The notes below the pieces were generated by a model. The model was not told the origin of the DNA, did not search any database, and worked only from the letters and a program-made list of their open reading frames with translations. From Verrucomicrobiota bacterium (GTDB lineage: Bacteria > Verrucomicrobiota > Verrucomicrobiia > Limisphaerales > J093): a DNA stretch of 64,000 bases. This document shows, one piece after another, positions 18,801 through 27,014 of the stretch. The translations under genes and the position numbers were made by a program. Where the stretch lies: positions 1 through 64,000 of the forward strand of contig JAKLFY010000013.1 in the NCBI GenBank assembly GCA_022710935.1. The letters run 5' to 3'. Each line of letters opens with the position of its first letter. The first letter of the stretch is position 1.

Positions 18801-21800
18801 GGTTCTTGTTGCTCCACGGCACCTCGATCTGCCGGGTTTCGAGATACGCCCGGTTCTCGCGGACCTGGGTGACGCGCAGCGTGACGCCGCCGCGCATGGC
18901 CTCGTCGATCGGCTGGCGGATCAGGGTCTGTGTCTCGCCCGGCGCGGTCCAGTACTTGCCCAGCGTCCGGCCACGAGACTCGATTTCGACATACGCGCGC
19001 CCCTCGCCATACCCCGTGCCCCAAAGGGCCGTGAACTCGGACCCGGGCTCGACGGTCCAATTGACCGCCTCCAGGAAGCTGGGCACCTTGATCGGGAACG
19101 CCTTGTCCGAGGGGCGGACGACGGTCAAAGGCAGGCGCCCGGTGACCTTCTTGCCATAGCGATCCTGCGTCTCGAGCACGGCGCGGTACGCCCCGGCGGG
19201 CAGTTTGACTTTCGCCGACGCTTCGCCCTTGGCATCAGTCGTGAAACCCTGCTCCCACACTGCGGCGCCCATGACCCAACGGTTGGGATTCGACGCGTCG
19301 GCGCCCGGACCGCCCGCGTCGGCGCCATCGTCCCAGTCTTCGTCACCGCCCCACTGTGTAAACAAGGAGGGCCGGCTGACCCGATCCGGGGCCTTGAGCG
19401 CATGGACTCTGAGGATTCCCTCGGCCTGCTGAGGTTCGCCATCGAGCGTGGTGGCGCGCACTCGCAATTCGACCGGTTGCTCGTCGGTGAGCCAATCGTC
19501 GGCCATCAAGCGCGCTTCGAGCGCGGTGTAACCGAGGCGGATGGCGCGGTCGTCCGAGCGGGTCTCGCCCGCTGAATCCGTCACGTCGGCATGCACGCTG
19601 AAGATGAAGGTCGGATCGTCCTCGACCGGTACGGCCGGGTCGGGCCGCGCGACGAACCCAACTGTGAACGCTCCGTCCGCCCCTGTGCGCAGGGTGCCGT
19701 CAGCGATCTCCTGGCTCACACCGGGCCGGAAGGCCCCGCGCCGCCATCCGTACCAGCCCCACCACCAGGGCATGCGCACCTCGCGCACGACGCGGTACTT
19801 GACTTCGGCGTTGTCCACCGCCGCCCCGGTGTAGTGCATGGCGTGGCCGGCGACTTCGAGTGTGTCGCCCAGTTTGGCGCCTGTCTTCGGCGCGTCGAGC
19901 GTCACCTGGAACTTGGGGCGCTTGTACTCCTCGATATTGACCCATCCAGCCCCCGGCGGCCCCTCGACCGCGCGCAATTCCATCCGGCCCGTCAACCGAT
20001 CGCGCGGCGCGGTGAAACTGCCGCTGAACGATCCGTAGTCGTTGGCGCGATGCTGCTGGCGGGCGATCTCCTTGCGGTTGGCGTCGGAAAACACCACCGT
20101 CAGAGCCCGCGCCGCCAAAGTCTCGTAGGCGTCTTTCTCCTGATCGACCCGCAGGCAAATGCCCTTGTACTGGACCGTCTGACCCGGACGGTAAAGGGCG
20201 CGGTCGGTGAAGAAGAGCGTTTGCTCGAACGGACGTCGCTGCGGGGTGCGCCCCCAGCTCGAGAACTGGTCCGCCGTGGCGATCGCCTGTCCGTTCGCTG
20301 TCGCCTTCAGCACGTAATTCCGCCGCTGCTCGCCCAACGCCAGGGCGAACCGGCCATCCTGATCCGTGGTCAGGGCCGGGACCGCGACGCGTTGGCCCTG
20401 GCGATCGAGATACCAGGCCTGCACCTGGGCGCCGCGGCTCGGCTCGCCGGATCCGGCTTCGAGCACGAATCCATCGAGTTGGCCGGCGTCCTGGCGCAGG
20501 ACGAGCGCGAGTTCGCTGACCCAAATGTCGGTCATCGCAAGCTGGTTGTCTTTTTCGGCGAAATCGGGCCTGTGGCTGGCGATGAGAAAATAGAAACCCG
20601 GCTTGAACTCCTCAGGCACCGTCACCTCGACCCGGTGCTCGAGAAAGTCGGTTGTCGGCGGCAAAGGACGCGACCAGGTGTAGGCCGCCGGGCGCGCCAG
20701 GATTGCGGCGCGCTCGTCATCGCGCAGGCTCTCGGGCCGGCTCCGCCGCCGATCGAGGTGGTCGTCCCAGTTCGAGGATACGAGGCGGAAATGCACCTGG
20801 TCCACATTCCGATACCGCACCTCGATCCCAGGCCAGGGCCGGTTCCAGATCCGCTCGGTTCGGATCGAGGCCGACTTCGACTCGATTTCGGCAACGAGGT
20901 TTGCGGCGAGCTTTCCCCCCGCGCTCTGCGGGTGAATCTGCCGGGCCCGCAGCGCGAGCTGCCGGGCCTGGACGAGGTCGTTCTGCTCGCGCAGGGCCTG
21001 GGCCCAGTGCCACAGGGCCATCGAGGCCAGCTCGTGGTCCCCGTGGCTCTCGGCGAATTGTTTCATCGCGGCTTGGAACCGCGCCGCCTTCCCCTCGCCC
21101 ACAGCGACGTTCTTGGCCCAGACCAATCGCGCCAGATCCAGATCGAGAAAGGCCGTCTGATCCGCGTCGCCGGCGTGGAGCCGCATCAGAGTCTGGTAGA
21201 GCCGGATCGCCTTCACCAGGGGGGACACCGGCGCTTCGGCCGCACCGCTCCCGGCAGTCGGATCCCAATTCAAGAACACATTCACCGGCCCGAGGGCCGG
21301 GCTGTCGGCGGCAACCTGGAAGGCGTCCTGGGGGAGCGCGCCCGCCTGTTCGCCCGACGTGTAGAAGGAGAGCGCTTCGTGGGCAATGAAATCATGCAAG
21401 GTCGGGCGATAGACATCCGGGAGCGCTCCGCGCGGCAGCAAGTCGTTGTAGGCGCTGATGGGGATTGCGCGAAGCTGCGGCTCGGCGCTCAGGGCGATCG
21501 TGAACCGGCGGTCGATCTCGGCAAACAGTCGGGGCAGATCCCACGTCTCGAAATCCTCGCCCGGGACCTCGGACGTGGCGGTGCGCTGCACGAAACGCCA
21601 GCGGTTCTCGCGAAAGTACTGCCAGTACCAATGCGCCAGGATCGTCTGCAGGATCGGCTTGATCTCAGGCGGTGCGGACTCGATCTCGGCATCGAGCCTT
21701 CGGATCTTCTCCGCCGGCTTGTTTCCCTGCACCTCCCCTTCGAGCGCAATGCGCCGGGCGATGGCTTTGACCGCCTCGGCCCAGGCACGATCGGCGAGCG

Positions 21801-21957
21801 CGCCCTGGATGATGGGGGTCAGTTCCTTGACCGCGGTCTGGGGCAAGCCCTTTTCGACCGCTTCGTCCACGCGTTTCCACTGGGCGTCTCGCGACGCGGC
21901 ATGGAGGCTGGGGTTCATAAGCAACACGACGAGCAGGACAACGGCATGGCGTTTCAT
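15820..21957 (-). CDS. Bacterial alpha-2-macroglobulin family protein
   Basis: This 2045-residue exported protein begins with a clear signal peptide (MKRHAVVLLVVLLMNPSLHA). After an alpha-helical N-terminal region (to about 350) come a series of macroglobulin-like beta domains, including an MG2-type region with LYRPGQTVQYKGICLRVD. A long Gly/Ala-rich segment corresponds to the bait region. The A2M family domain reads FFYPHLVADAQGVVRLSFTM, and the thioester region has PYECNEQVFNRYYANAL with Cys1493 and Gln1496 (C-x-E-Q). The toroid around it includes WPWFPGGRGSDYITLYIV. Because C-x-E-Q is conserved, covalent trapping of proteases is plausible. No penicillin-binding-protein (pbpC) partner is adjacent. 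No lipobox is visible, so it is probably periplasmic or secreted. Confidence 0.92.
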   Translation of the reverse strand: MKRHAVVLLVVLLMNPSLHAASRDAQWKRVDEAVEKGLPQTAVKELTPIIQGALADRAWAEAVKAIARRIALEGEVQGNKPAEKIRRLDAEIESAPPEIKPILQTILAHWYWQYFRENRWRFVQRTATSEVPGEDFETWDLPRLFAEIDRRFTIALSAEPQLRAIPISAYNDLLPRGALPDVYRPTLHDFIAHEALSFYTSGEQAGALPQDAFQVAADSPALGPVNVFLNWDPTAGSGAAEAPVSPLVKAIRLYQTLMRLHAGDADQTAFLDLDLARLVWAKNVAVGEGKAARFQAAMKQFAESHGDHELASMALWHWAQALREQNDLVQARQLALRARQIHPQSAGGKLAANLVAEIESKSASIRTERIWNRPWPGIEVRYRNVDQVHFRLVSSNWDDHLDRRRSRPESLRDDERAAILARPAAYTWSRPLPPTTDFLEHRVEVTVPEEFKPGFYFLIASHRPDFAEKDNQLAMTDIWVSELALVLRQDAGQLDGFVLEAGSGEPSRGAQVQAWYLDRQGQRVAVPALTTDQDGRFALALGEQRRNYVLKATANGQAIATADQFSSWGRTPQRRPFEQTLFFTDRALYRPGQTVQYKGICLRVDQEKDAYETLAARALTVVFSDANRKEIARQQHRANDYGSFSGSFTAPRDRLTGRMELRAVEGPPGAGWVNIEEYKRPKFQVTLDAPKTGAKLGDTLEVAGHAMHYTGAAVDNAEVKYRVVREVRMPWWWGWYGWRRGAFRPGVSQEIADGTLRTGADGAFTVGFVARPDPAVPVEDDPTFIFSVHADVTDSAGETRSDDRAIRLGYTALEARLMADDWLTDEQPVELRVRATTLDGEPQQAEGILRVHALKAPDRVSRPSLFTQWGGDEDWDDGADAGGPGADASNPNRWVMGAAVWEQGFTTDAKGEASAKVKLPAGAYRAVLETQDRYGKKVTGRLPLTVVRPSDKAFPIKVPSFLEAVNWTVEPGSEFTALWGTGYGEGRAYVEIESRGRTLGKYWTAPGETQTLIRQPIDEAMRGGVTLRVTQVRENRAYLETRQIEVPWSNKNLKLEWEHFTSKLEPGKKETWSLVIKPAALSAEAGVNNASDSKRLPELVATLYDRSLDAFLPLYWPSRFSVFRQEWTGRQAVFGNQERGLAVFRQDWPVSLETVLEGYRAFPPDLIQTGWGFPGTAMLMRAGGVPARRGVVADSAVESLALTAAVPSAPMSAPAAAAPEMTMLMRYGLKESPDDEAEAAGGGSVGGPGRAAPDLNLVSARRNLNETAFFYPHLVADAQGVVRLSFTMPEALTEWRVLAFAHDRALRSGFIEAKAVTAKDLMVQPNPPRFLREGDVVEFTVKITNSGDKPQRGKVRLTFNNGFNNQPADALLGNRNPERSFDLAGGASTSVAWRLTVPEGLSVLTYKAVAAAGTVSDGEEGLVPVLGRRIPVTESLPLPIVGPGTNRFEFTALLDAGKSRTLRHQSLTVQMVSNPAWYAVLALPYLMEFPYECNEQVFNRYYANALARFIANSDPKIRRIFDQWKATPALDSPLEKNQDLKGVMLEESPWVCEAQQESEARRNIGVLFDDNRLDSEQANALSKVREAQLDDGSWPWFPGGRGSDYITLYIVAGFGRLRHLGVDVDVAPAIRALDRLDAWLDETYRDILKRQITTGASQLTPQIALYLYARSFYLKDKPVAEQHRTALDYFLDQAKRYALSMRARQSQGHLALALNRFGDTATAEAILKSLKERSVTDPELGRYWRDAESSWWWHDAPVETQALMIEAFDEVAKDAAVVDGCQVWLIKQKQTQDWRTTKATADAVYALLRRGRDLLASDRLVDVNLGGLSITPLVPGGSSTSRAQDRPATDTAPPEAGTGFYERRFASAEIKPSFGKITVRKQDAGVAWGSVHWQYLEDIAKVRPHERTPLKLVKTLYTKRNTINGPVLDEARGPLSVGDELVVRIELRTDRDIEFVHLKDQRGSGTEPVNVLSGYRYQDGLGYYESTRDTASHFFIDRLRAGTYVFEYSMRIQLRGEYESGLATVQCMYAPEFNSHSESVTLVVK

Positions 21958-22551
21958 GACTCAGGTTCCTCGATACAGTGCACCCGGCAAGCCCGGACGG
22001 CAACCACCCGATTAGACGGCGAGAGGCGTCGGATGCTCCCAGAGATGCCCCGTTGGCCGCCCAGGCAGCCGTCACCGGCGCTTCCTATGCGGAATCGATG
22101 CGGAATCGATGCGGACATTATTCTATGAATTCAGCAAGTCGATACAGCCACGCCACCTGACGACGAAGACAGCGCCAAAGACTGCCAAGGGGATGTCTGC
22201 TTTCGAGGTAACCATCTGGTTCACGGTTTCGATGCGCAATGACAAAGAACTCGTGGAGGTCTAATCGTAATCGTAATCCTCTGTCGCCGAATACGATCAG
22301 GACCGCCTCCCGGTTCATGCAAAGCCCGGCTTCTTTTCTAAGAACGGATTGGGCTCATGAACCAGTGACTCTCGACCCGGCGGTCCTCCGAACTCCCGAA
22401 TGCACGCGAGCCTTCGGATTGGACAACGCGGACGCGCCGCGCGCAGACTCGCGGCGGCAAGTCATCCGCGGGCCGGACCCGAGCCAGACGCTCCTCGATG
22501 GACGCCGGCGCCGGGCGGTTGTGGGCATGCTTGATGGAACTCGATTGGGCA
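21958..22551. other. Intergenic region with short tandem repeats
   Basis: No protein-coding gene is recognised here. The region holds two short tandem repeats: an 11-bp unit (ATGCGGAATCG) in two copies plus a partial third at 22087-22114, and a TAATCG hexamer repeated about three times at 22262-22278. It should contain promoters for the divergent A2M gene and gluQ, but no clear -10/-35 pair was found. Confidence 0.5.
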
Positions 22552-23460
22552 ATGACAACGCCTCGAGATCGAGGCAGTTACCGGGGGCGCCTGGCGCCGT
22601 CGCCGACCGGCTACCTCCACCTGGGAAACGCCCGGACCTTCTGGATCGCACAGCGGCGGGCGCGGGCGTGCGGGGGCGAGTTGGTGTTGCGCAATGAAGA
22701 TCTGGACCGGAGCCGGTGCCGCGCGGTTTATGTGTCGGCAATGCTCGAGGATCTGCTCTGGCTCGGCTTGCGATGGAACGAGGGTCCGGACTGCGGCGGG
22801 CCGCATGGACCGTATGCGCAGAGCCAGAGGCTGACCCTGTATCGCCACGCCTTGGAACGGTTGCAGCGCCTCGGCCATGTGTATCCCTGCCGCTGTTCCA
22901 GACGCGATGTCCTGTCGGCACTCGCAGCGCCCCATGCGGGGGACGACGAACCGATCTACCCCGGTACATGCCGCCCGCCTCACGGCCAGTTGCGGATGGG
23001 AATGCCGGTGGTGGCCGAGTCGCAACCGCCCGGCGAGGGTCCGCCGCGCAACGCGCCGGGAGTGAACTGGCGCTTCCGGGTGCCCGAGGGCGAGGCGATC
23101 GAGTTTGTGGACGGTTATTGCGGTCGGCAGCGGTTCACGGCGGGCGTTGATTTTGGCGACTTTGTGGTCTGGCGGCAGGATGACGTCCCGGCCTATCAGT
23201 TGGCCTGTGTGGTCGATGACGCCGCGATGGGGATCACCGAGGTCGTGCGCGGCGCCGATCTCCTGCGGTCCACCGCCCGGCAACTGTTGCTCTACCGGGC
23301 CTTGGGCATGGCGCCGCCGACGTTCTTCCATTGTCCCCTCCTCACCGATGCACAAGGCGTCCGGCTCGCCAAGCGCCACGACGCGCTCAGTCTCAGGACC
23401 CTGCGCGGGCAGGGCGCGGCTCCGGACGCCTGGCATCGGCAATGGGAGACGCTGGTGTAG
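22552..23460 (+). CDS. gluQ: tRNA glutamyl-Q(34) synthetase
   Basis: GluQRS is a truncated glutamyl-tRNA synthetase paralogue that attaches glutamate to the queuosine at position 34 of tRNA-Asp. It lacks the anticodon-binding domain, which fits a length of about 300 residues. The class I motif APSPTGYLHLGNAR starts a few residues from the N-terminus, zinc-ligand-type cysteines are seen in YPCRCSRRD and YPGTCR, and the KMSKS-equivalent is VRLAKRHDALSLRTLR. The ATG at 22552 (MTTPRDRGSYRGRL) matches the short N-terminus of the family; ATG codons at 22534 and 22498 lie in the same frame. No Shine-Dalgarno sequence decides between them. Confidence 0.88.
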   Translation: MTTPRDRGSYRGRLAPSPTGYLHLGNARTFWIAQRRARACGGELVLRNEDLDRSRCRAVYVSAMLEDLLWLGLRWNEGPDCGGPHGPYAQSQRLTLYRHALERLQRLGHVYPCRCSRRDVLSALAAPHAGDDEPIYPGTCRPPHGQLRMGMPVVAESQPPGEGPPRNAPGVNWRFRVPEGEAIEFVDGYCGRQRFTAGVDFGDFVVWRQDDVPAYQLACVVDDAAMGITEVVRGADLLRSTARQLLLYRALGMAPPTFFHCPLLTDAQGVRLAKRHDALSLRTLRGQGAAPDAWHRQWETLV

Positions 23461-23605
23461 CGAAGCGCGGGAGAGAGGGGCGGGGAAGCATGGAGACTGT
23501 GTGCGGCGACCATCCATTTGTCAACTATTTAGATGCGACCCCATTGTCTCTTCCGAAATCGGAGGCTTGCCACCGGCAGCGGGAACCGGCTGTAATCGAG
23601 TTGTT

Positions 23606-24121
23606 GTGCGCCTGACGCCCACCCATATCATTGCGCTGGTCGCCGCCGCGGTGTACGTGATCGACCAGGCGACCAAACTGGCCGTCTTGAGGCTGTTGGA
23701 TCTCGCCGAACACCACGTGGTGATCGACGGATTCTTCAAGTTCGTCCACTGGGGCAATACGGGCGCGGCCTGGAGCCTGTTCTACGGCAACAACGGATTG
23801 CTCGCCCTGGTCTCGCTGGGCGCGCTGCTGGTCCTGTTCCTCACCCGCCACCGGTTCGACACCCAGGTGTGGATGGGGCAGCTCGCCTTCGGGCTCATCT
23901 TCGGCGGCATCCTGGGCAACCTGACCGATCGGATCCGCATCGGCCACGTGGTGGATTTCATCCGTTTCTACCTCGTGCAGCGCGGCGGCGACGAGGTCGG
24001 CTTCCCCGCGTTCAACATCGCCGACAGCGCCATCTGCATCGGGGTCGGCCTCCTCTTCCTCATGTCGTGGCGGGCCGAGAACGAGGCGGGCGCGCCGGCA
24101 CGCCCCGTCCCGACTCCGTGA
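23606..24121 (+). CDS. lspA: Lipoprotein signal peptidase (signal peptidase II)
   Basis: LspA is an inner-membrane aspartic protease that removes signal peptides from prolipoproteins after lipidation. The GTG at 23606 gives 171 residues with four hydrophobic helices. The catalytic aspartates lie in GGILGNLTDRIRIGHVVDF and FNIADSAICIGVGLL, and the conserved TGAAWSLF motif is present. The gene ends in a GTGA overlap with miaA (24118-24121), so the two are probably translationally coupled. Lipoproteins with lipoboxes occur in this window (the M48 protease and the protein at 58302-58955). Confidence 0.93.
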   Translation: MRLTPTHIIALVAAAVYVIDQATKLAVLRLLDLAEHHVVIDGFFKFVHWGNTGAAWSLFYGNNGLLALVSLGALLVLFLTRHRFDTQVWMGQLAFGLIFGGILGNLTDRIRIGHVVDFIRFYLVQRGGDEVGFPAFNIADSAICIGVGLLFLMSWRAENEAGAPARPVPTP

Positions 24122-25038
24122 AGCCCGGGTCTTTGCCCGTCTTGTACCTCGCAGGGCCGACCGCCGTCGGGAAATCGGCGATTGCCCTCGCCCTGGCCGA
24201 ACAGATCGGCGGCGAGATCGTCTCGGTCGACTCGATGCAGGTCTATCGCGGCCTGGACATCGGGACGGCCAAACCCGCCGCTGCCGACCGGGCGCGTGTG
24301 CGGCACCACCTGATCGACGTGATCGATTTGACCAGCGGCTTCGACGCCAGCCAGTTTGTCCGCCTGGCGGCGGCGGCGGTGTCGGACATCCAGGCCCGAG
24401 GACGCCCGCCGATCTTTTGCGGCGGCACGGGCCTCTATTTCAAGGCCTGGTGCGAGGGCCTCCACGAGATCCCGTCCGGCGACCCGGTGTTGCGCGCCGA
24501 ACTCGAAGCGACCCCATTGCCGATCCTGCTCGATGAGCTGGCGGGGCGCGACCGCGCCACGTTCGAGACCATCGACCGGCGGAATCCGCGGCGTGTCGTG
24601 CGCGCGCTGGAAGTGATCCGGTTGACCGGACGCCCGCTCTCGGCCCAACGGACGGAACGGCGCGCGGGCGCACTCGGAGATCTGGCGGGCGCCACCCGGA
24701 TCGTGGTGTTCAGGCGCGCGCCGGACGACCTGCGCACGCGCATCAACGCCCGGGTGGACGCGATGTTCGCCGCCGGTTTGATCGAGGAGACGCGCCGGTT
24801 GCTGAGCGCGGGGCTGGGAGAGAATCGAACGGCGATGCAGGCGCTCGGGTACCGGCAGGTCATCGAGCATCTGCGCGGCGAGCGGGATCTGGCCGGGACA
24901 ATCGCCTTGGTCAAGCTGAAGACCTGGCAGTTCGCCCGGCGCCAGATGACCTGGTTTCGCCACCAGACACCCGCGCGCTGGATCGACCTGGAAACGCTGG
25001 ACGAACCCCAGAGTGGCGTGCTTAAGTTGCTGCGCTGA
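24118..25038 (+). CDS. miaA: tRNA dimethylallyltransferase
   Basis: MiaA transfers a dimethylallyl group to N6 of A37 in tRNAs that read UNN codons. The GTG at 24118 overlaps the lspA stop and gives 306 residues, the normal length. Signatures are the P-loop LAGPTAVGKSAIALALAE, VSVDSMQVYRGLDIGTAKP, CGGTGLYFKAW, RNPRRVVRALEVI and ALGYRQVIEHLRGE, followed by LKTWQFARRQMTWFR. The stop codon at 25036-25038 lies immediately before in-frame sequence of a broken restriction-modification gene, suggesting that a recombination event joined the two. Confidence 0.95.
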   Translation: MKPGSLPVLYLAGPTAVGKSAIALALAEQIGGEIVSVDSMQVYRGLDIGTAKPAAADRARVRHHLIDVIDLTSGFDASQFVRLAAAAVSDIQARGRPPIFCGGTGLYFKAWCEGLHEIPSGDPVLRAELEATPLPILLDELAGRDRATFETIDRRNPRRVVRALEVIRLTGRPLSAQRTERRAGALGDLAGATRIVVFRRAPDDLRTRINARVDAMFAAGLIEETRRLLSAGLGENRTAMQALGYRQVIEHLRGERDLAGTIALVKLKTWQFARRQMTWFRHQTPARWIDLETLDEPQSGVLKLLR

Positions 25039-25040
25039 GC

Positions 25041-26099
25041 ATCCTGTCCGATTTCGAGGAGTTCGCCGTCTATGACGGACGCTGCAAGCCCCATAAGGAT
25101 GACCCCGCGGCGACCGCCCGCATCTTCTACTGCACCCTCCGCGACTACGCGGAGAAATGGGATTGGCTCGCCTCGATCTTCAGCCGCGACGCCGTGTTGA
25201 AGGGCGCGTTCGACAAGTTTGCCGAATCCACCAAAGCCAAGCGCGGCACCGCGGAATTCGACGCGGACTTTCTCGCCACCATCGAAGGGTGGCGGCTGGA
25301 CCTGGCCCGCAACCTCGCGCTGCGCAATCCCAAACTGACGCAGCGCGAACTGAACTTCGCCGTCCAGCGCATCATCGACCGGATCATCTTCCTGCGCATC
25401 TGCGAGGCGCGGGGCATCGAAGATCATGGGCGGCTGCAGGCGCTCGTGAACGGGGACCGCATTTACCCGCGCCTGGCAGAGCTGTTCCAGGCCGCCGATG
25501 TGCGGTATAACTCCGGCCTCTTCCATTTCCAGCCGGAGCCGGGCCGCCTCGAACCGCCGGACGAACTCACCCTGGCTGTCGAGATCGACGACAAGCTCCT
25601 GACCCGACAGATTGGACGCTACCCGGAATTCGCGATCGATACGGCCGGCTGGCATTGCCTGAACACGATGTTCATGGTCAACCTCCGGGCCGCGATGCCG
25701 GATCCGCTGTACGTGCTGGGCGTTCTCAATTCAAAGCTGATCCGGGCGCTGTGGCTGCATCGGTTCTATGATCAGCGGCGGACATTTCCGAAGATCAAAG
25801 GCACCTACTTGAAGCAGTTGCCGATCCCATGCCTCGACCATTCCGACCCCGCCGACACATCGCGTCACGAGCGGATGGTGCAGTTGGTCGAGCAGATGCT
25901 GGAATTGAACCGGAGGCTGCCGAGCGTCCGCACCCCGCAGGAGAAGACGGCGCTCGAACGGCAGATTGCCGCCACGGACACCCAGATTGATCGGCTCGTT
26001 TACGACTTGTACGGCCTGACCGAGGAAGAAATCAGAATCGTCGAAGGCGCACAACGGGTGGTTGGGGTGGGACAGTCTTTGACCCAGCCGCCCGCGTAG
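25041..26099 (+). pseudogene. Type IIG (Eco57I-like) R-M gene, 5'-truncated and internally deleted
   Basis: Coding similarity starts directly after the miaA stop (ILSDFEEFAVYDG) without a start codon; a GTG at 25194 would give 301 residues. The N-terminal half (RNLALRNPKLTQRELNFAV, DRIIFLRICEARGIE, RYNSGLFHFQPE) is the helical region that precedes the methyltransferase in Eco57I/BREX-like class I SAM-dependent enzymes. At about 25600-25612 it jumps to the C-terminal TaqI-like specificity region (GRYPEFAIDTAGWHCLNTMF, YVLGVLNSKLIRALWLHRFY, FPKIKGTYLKQLPIP). The whole catalytic core, including SAM-binding and NPPY motifs, is missing between them. The deletion preserves the reading frame, so a stub protein with a DNA-recognition domain could still be made. 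Restriction or modification activity is not expected. Confidence 0.8.
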
Positions 26100-26111
26100 G
26101 CTCAGCGCGTC

Positions 26112-26582
26112 ATGGGAATCACATTCGATCTGCAAGAGGCCGATGCCCGGCGGTTATTTCCGACACCGGCGCCCCGCCGCTCCACTGAGTCCAAGCCCGT
26201 GCGGCAAAGACGATGGGTCCCCCGCCGCTGCCGACGGCTCTGGATCGCACGCGACACCCGCATTGTGCCGGACGATTTGGCGGCGGACCTGTGCCACCAG
26301 GTTGGCCGGTGGCTTGGGGTGGAGTTGCCGCGCTCCTGGCCAGTGCGTCTGGCGGTAAAGGCGGATGTGGTCTACTACCACAACCGCCGCTTCCGCCAAG
26401 GTGTGCGTCGTGAAGGCCGGGCCGGGGTCCGGTTTCTGCGGACGTTCATGCAGCATTGGCTGGCGGCGCTACTCAGCCGCCGCTGGCCGGACTGGGGCGA
26501 GCGGCTGCCTCCCGGCTTTGAGCGAGGCGCGGAGTGGGCATCGCATTCGCCGGCCGAGGAAGGCACCGGGGCGTGTGGTTGA
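26112..26582 (+). CDS. Hypothetical protein
   Basis: This frame encodes 156 residues and starts with ATG 12 bases after the preceding restriction fragment. I do not recognise the family. The protein is rich in Arg and Trp; the middle (VVYYHNRRFRQG, FLRTFMQHWLAALLSRRWP) looks like a folded alpha/beta or helical unit rather than a chance frame. No signal peptide or membrane segment is visible. The position suggests it may once have belonged with the adjacent restriction gene, but this is only contextual. Confidence 0.5.
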   Translation: MGITFDLQEADARRLFPTPAPRRSTESKPVRQRRWVPRRCRRLWIARDTRIVPDDLAADLCHQVGRWLGVELPRSWPVRLAVKADVVYYHNRRFRQGVRREGRAGVRFLRTFMQHWLAALLSRRWPDWGERLPPGFERGAEWASHSPAEEGTGACG

Positions 26583-26724
26583 CACGGCGCACCCGAGCCG
26601 CCCCGAGACCTCGAACCGTGTCCGTGGGAGTGCATCTGGCGGTCAGCGGTGAGGCAGCGCGCCTGAAGCCTGGCGGTTGGCGGTCGCGAAGGGTGATGGC
26701 GCCGATGTCCTCTCCAGCGGGCAG

Positions 26725-26948
26725 TGCATCCGGAGGTTGTCGGTGGGAATCGAGTTTGCGCCGCGTGGGGGCACGCGGCCTACAACACCGATGTCTGTCC
26801 CTCTGGAGGCCGGGTCCCCCGACCCGGCGTCTGCACCCGTGGCTGTCTTCGCGCCGCGTGAGGACACGCGGCCTCCACCGGCAATCTCCATCCGTTGTAG
26901 GCCCGGTGCCCTCACCGGGCGACAGAACACCGACAACAACCAGATGCA
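26725..26948. repeat. Hairpin-rich dispersed element, copy A
   Basis: The element is 224 bp. Its ends are near-perfect inverted repeats: TGCATCCGGAGGTTGTCGG at 26725-26743 and CCGACAACAACCAGATGCA at 26930-26948. Four perfect 8-bp stems with 4-nt loops lie inside: 26760-26779 (GCCGCGTG/CACGCGGC), 26809-26828 (GCCGGGTC/GACCCGGC), 26853-26872 (GCCGCGTG/CACGCGGC) and 26901-26920 (GCCCGGTG/CACCGGGC). No coding capacity is evident. It sits directly upstream of the GH38-like gene. Copy B is at 35757-36067 and a degenerate relative at 58975-59135. Confidence 0.85.
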
Positions 26949-27014
26949 ACGGACTGCAGACCACGCGCGAGCCCGTGTTTGACGCGCCCCGCGGCTGCCT
27001 GTAGACAAGCCGTT

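Noticed and set aside
19591-22128. Long plus-strand frame (845 codons) opposite the A2M gene
   Set aside because: The minus-strand A2M gene is clear with signal peptide and thioester; the plus-strand product is Arg/Pro-rich low-information sequence.
23331-23615. Small frame between gluQ and lspA
   Set aside because: It overlaps the gluQ end in another frame and has no ribosome binding site or recognisable product.
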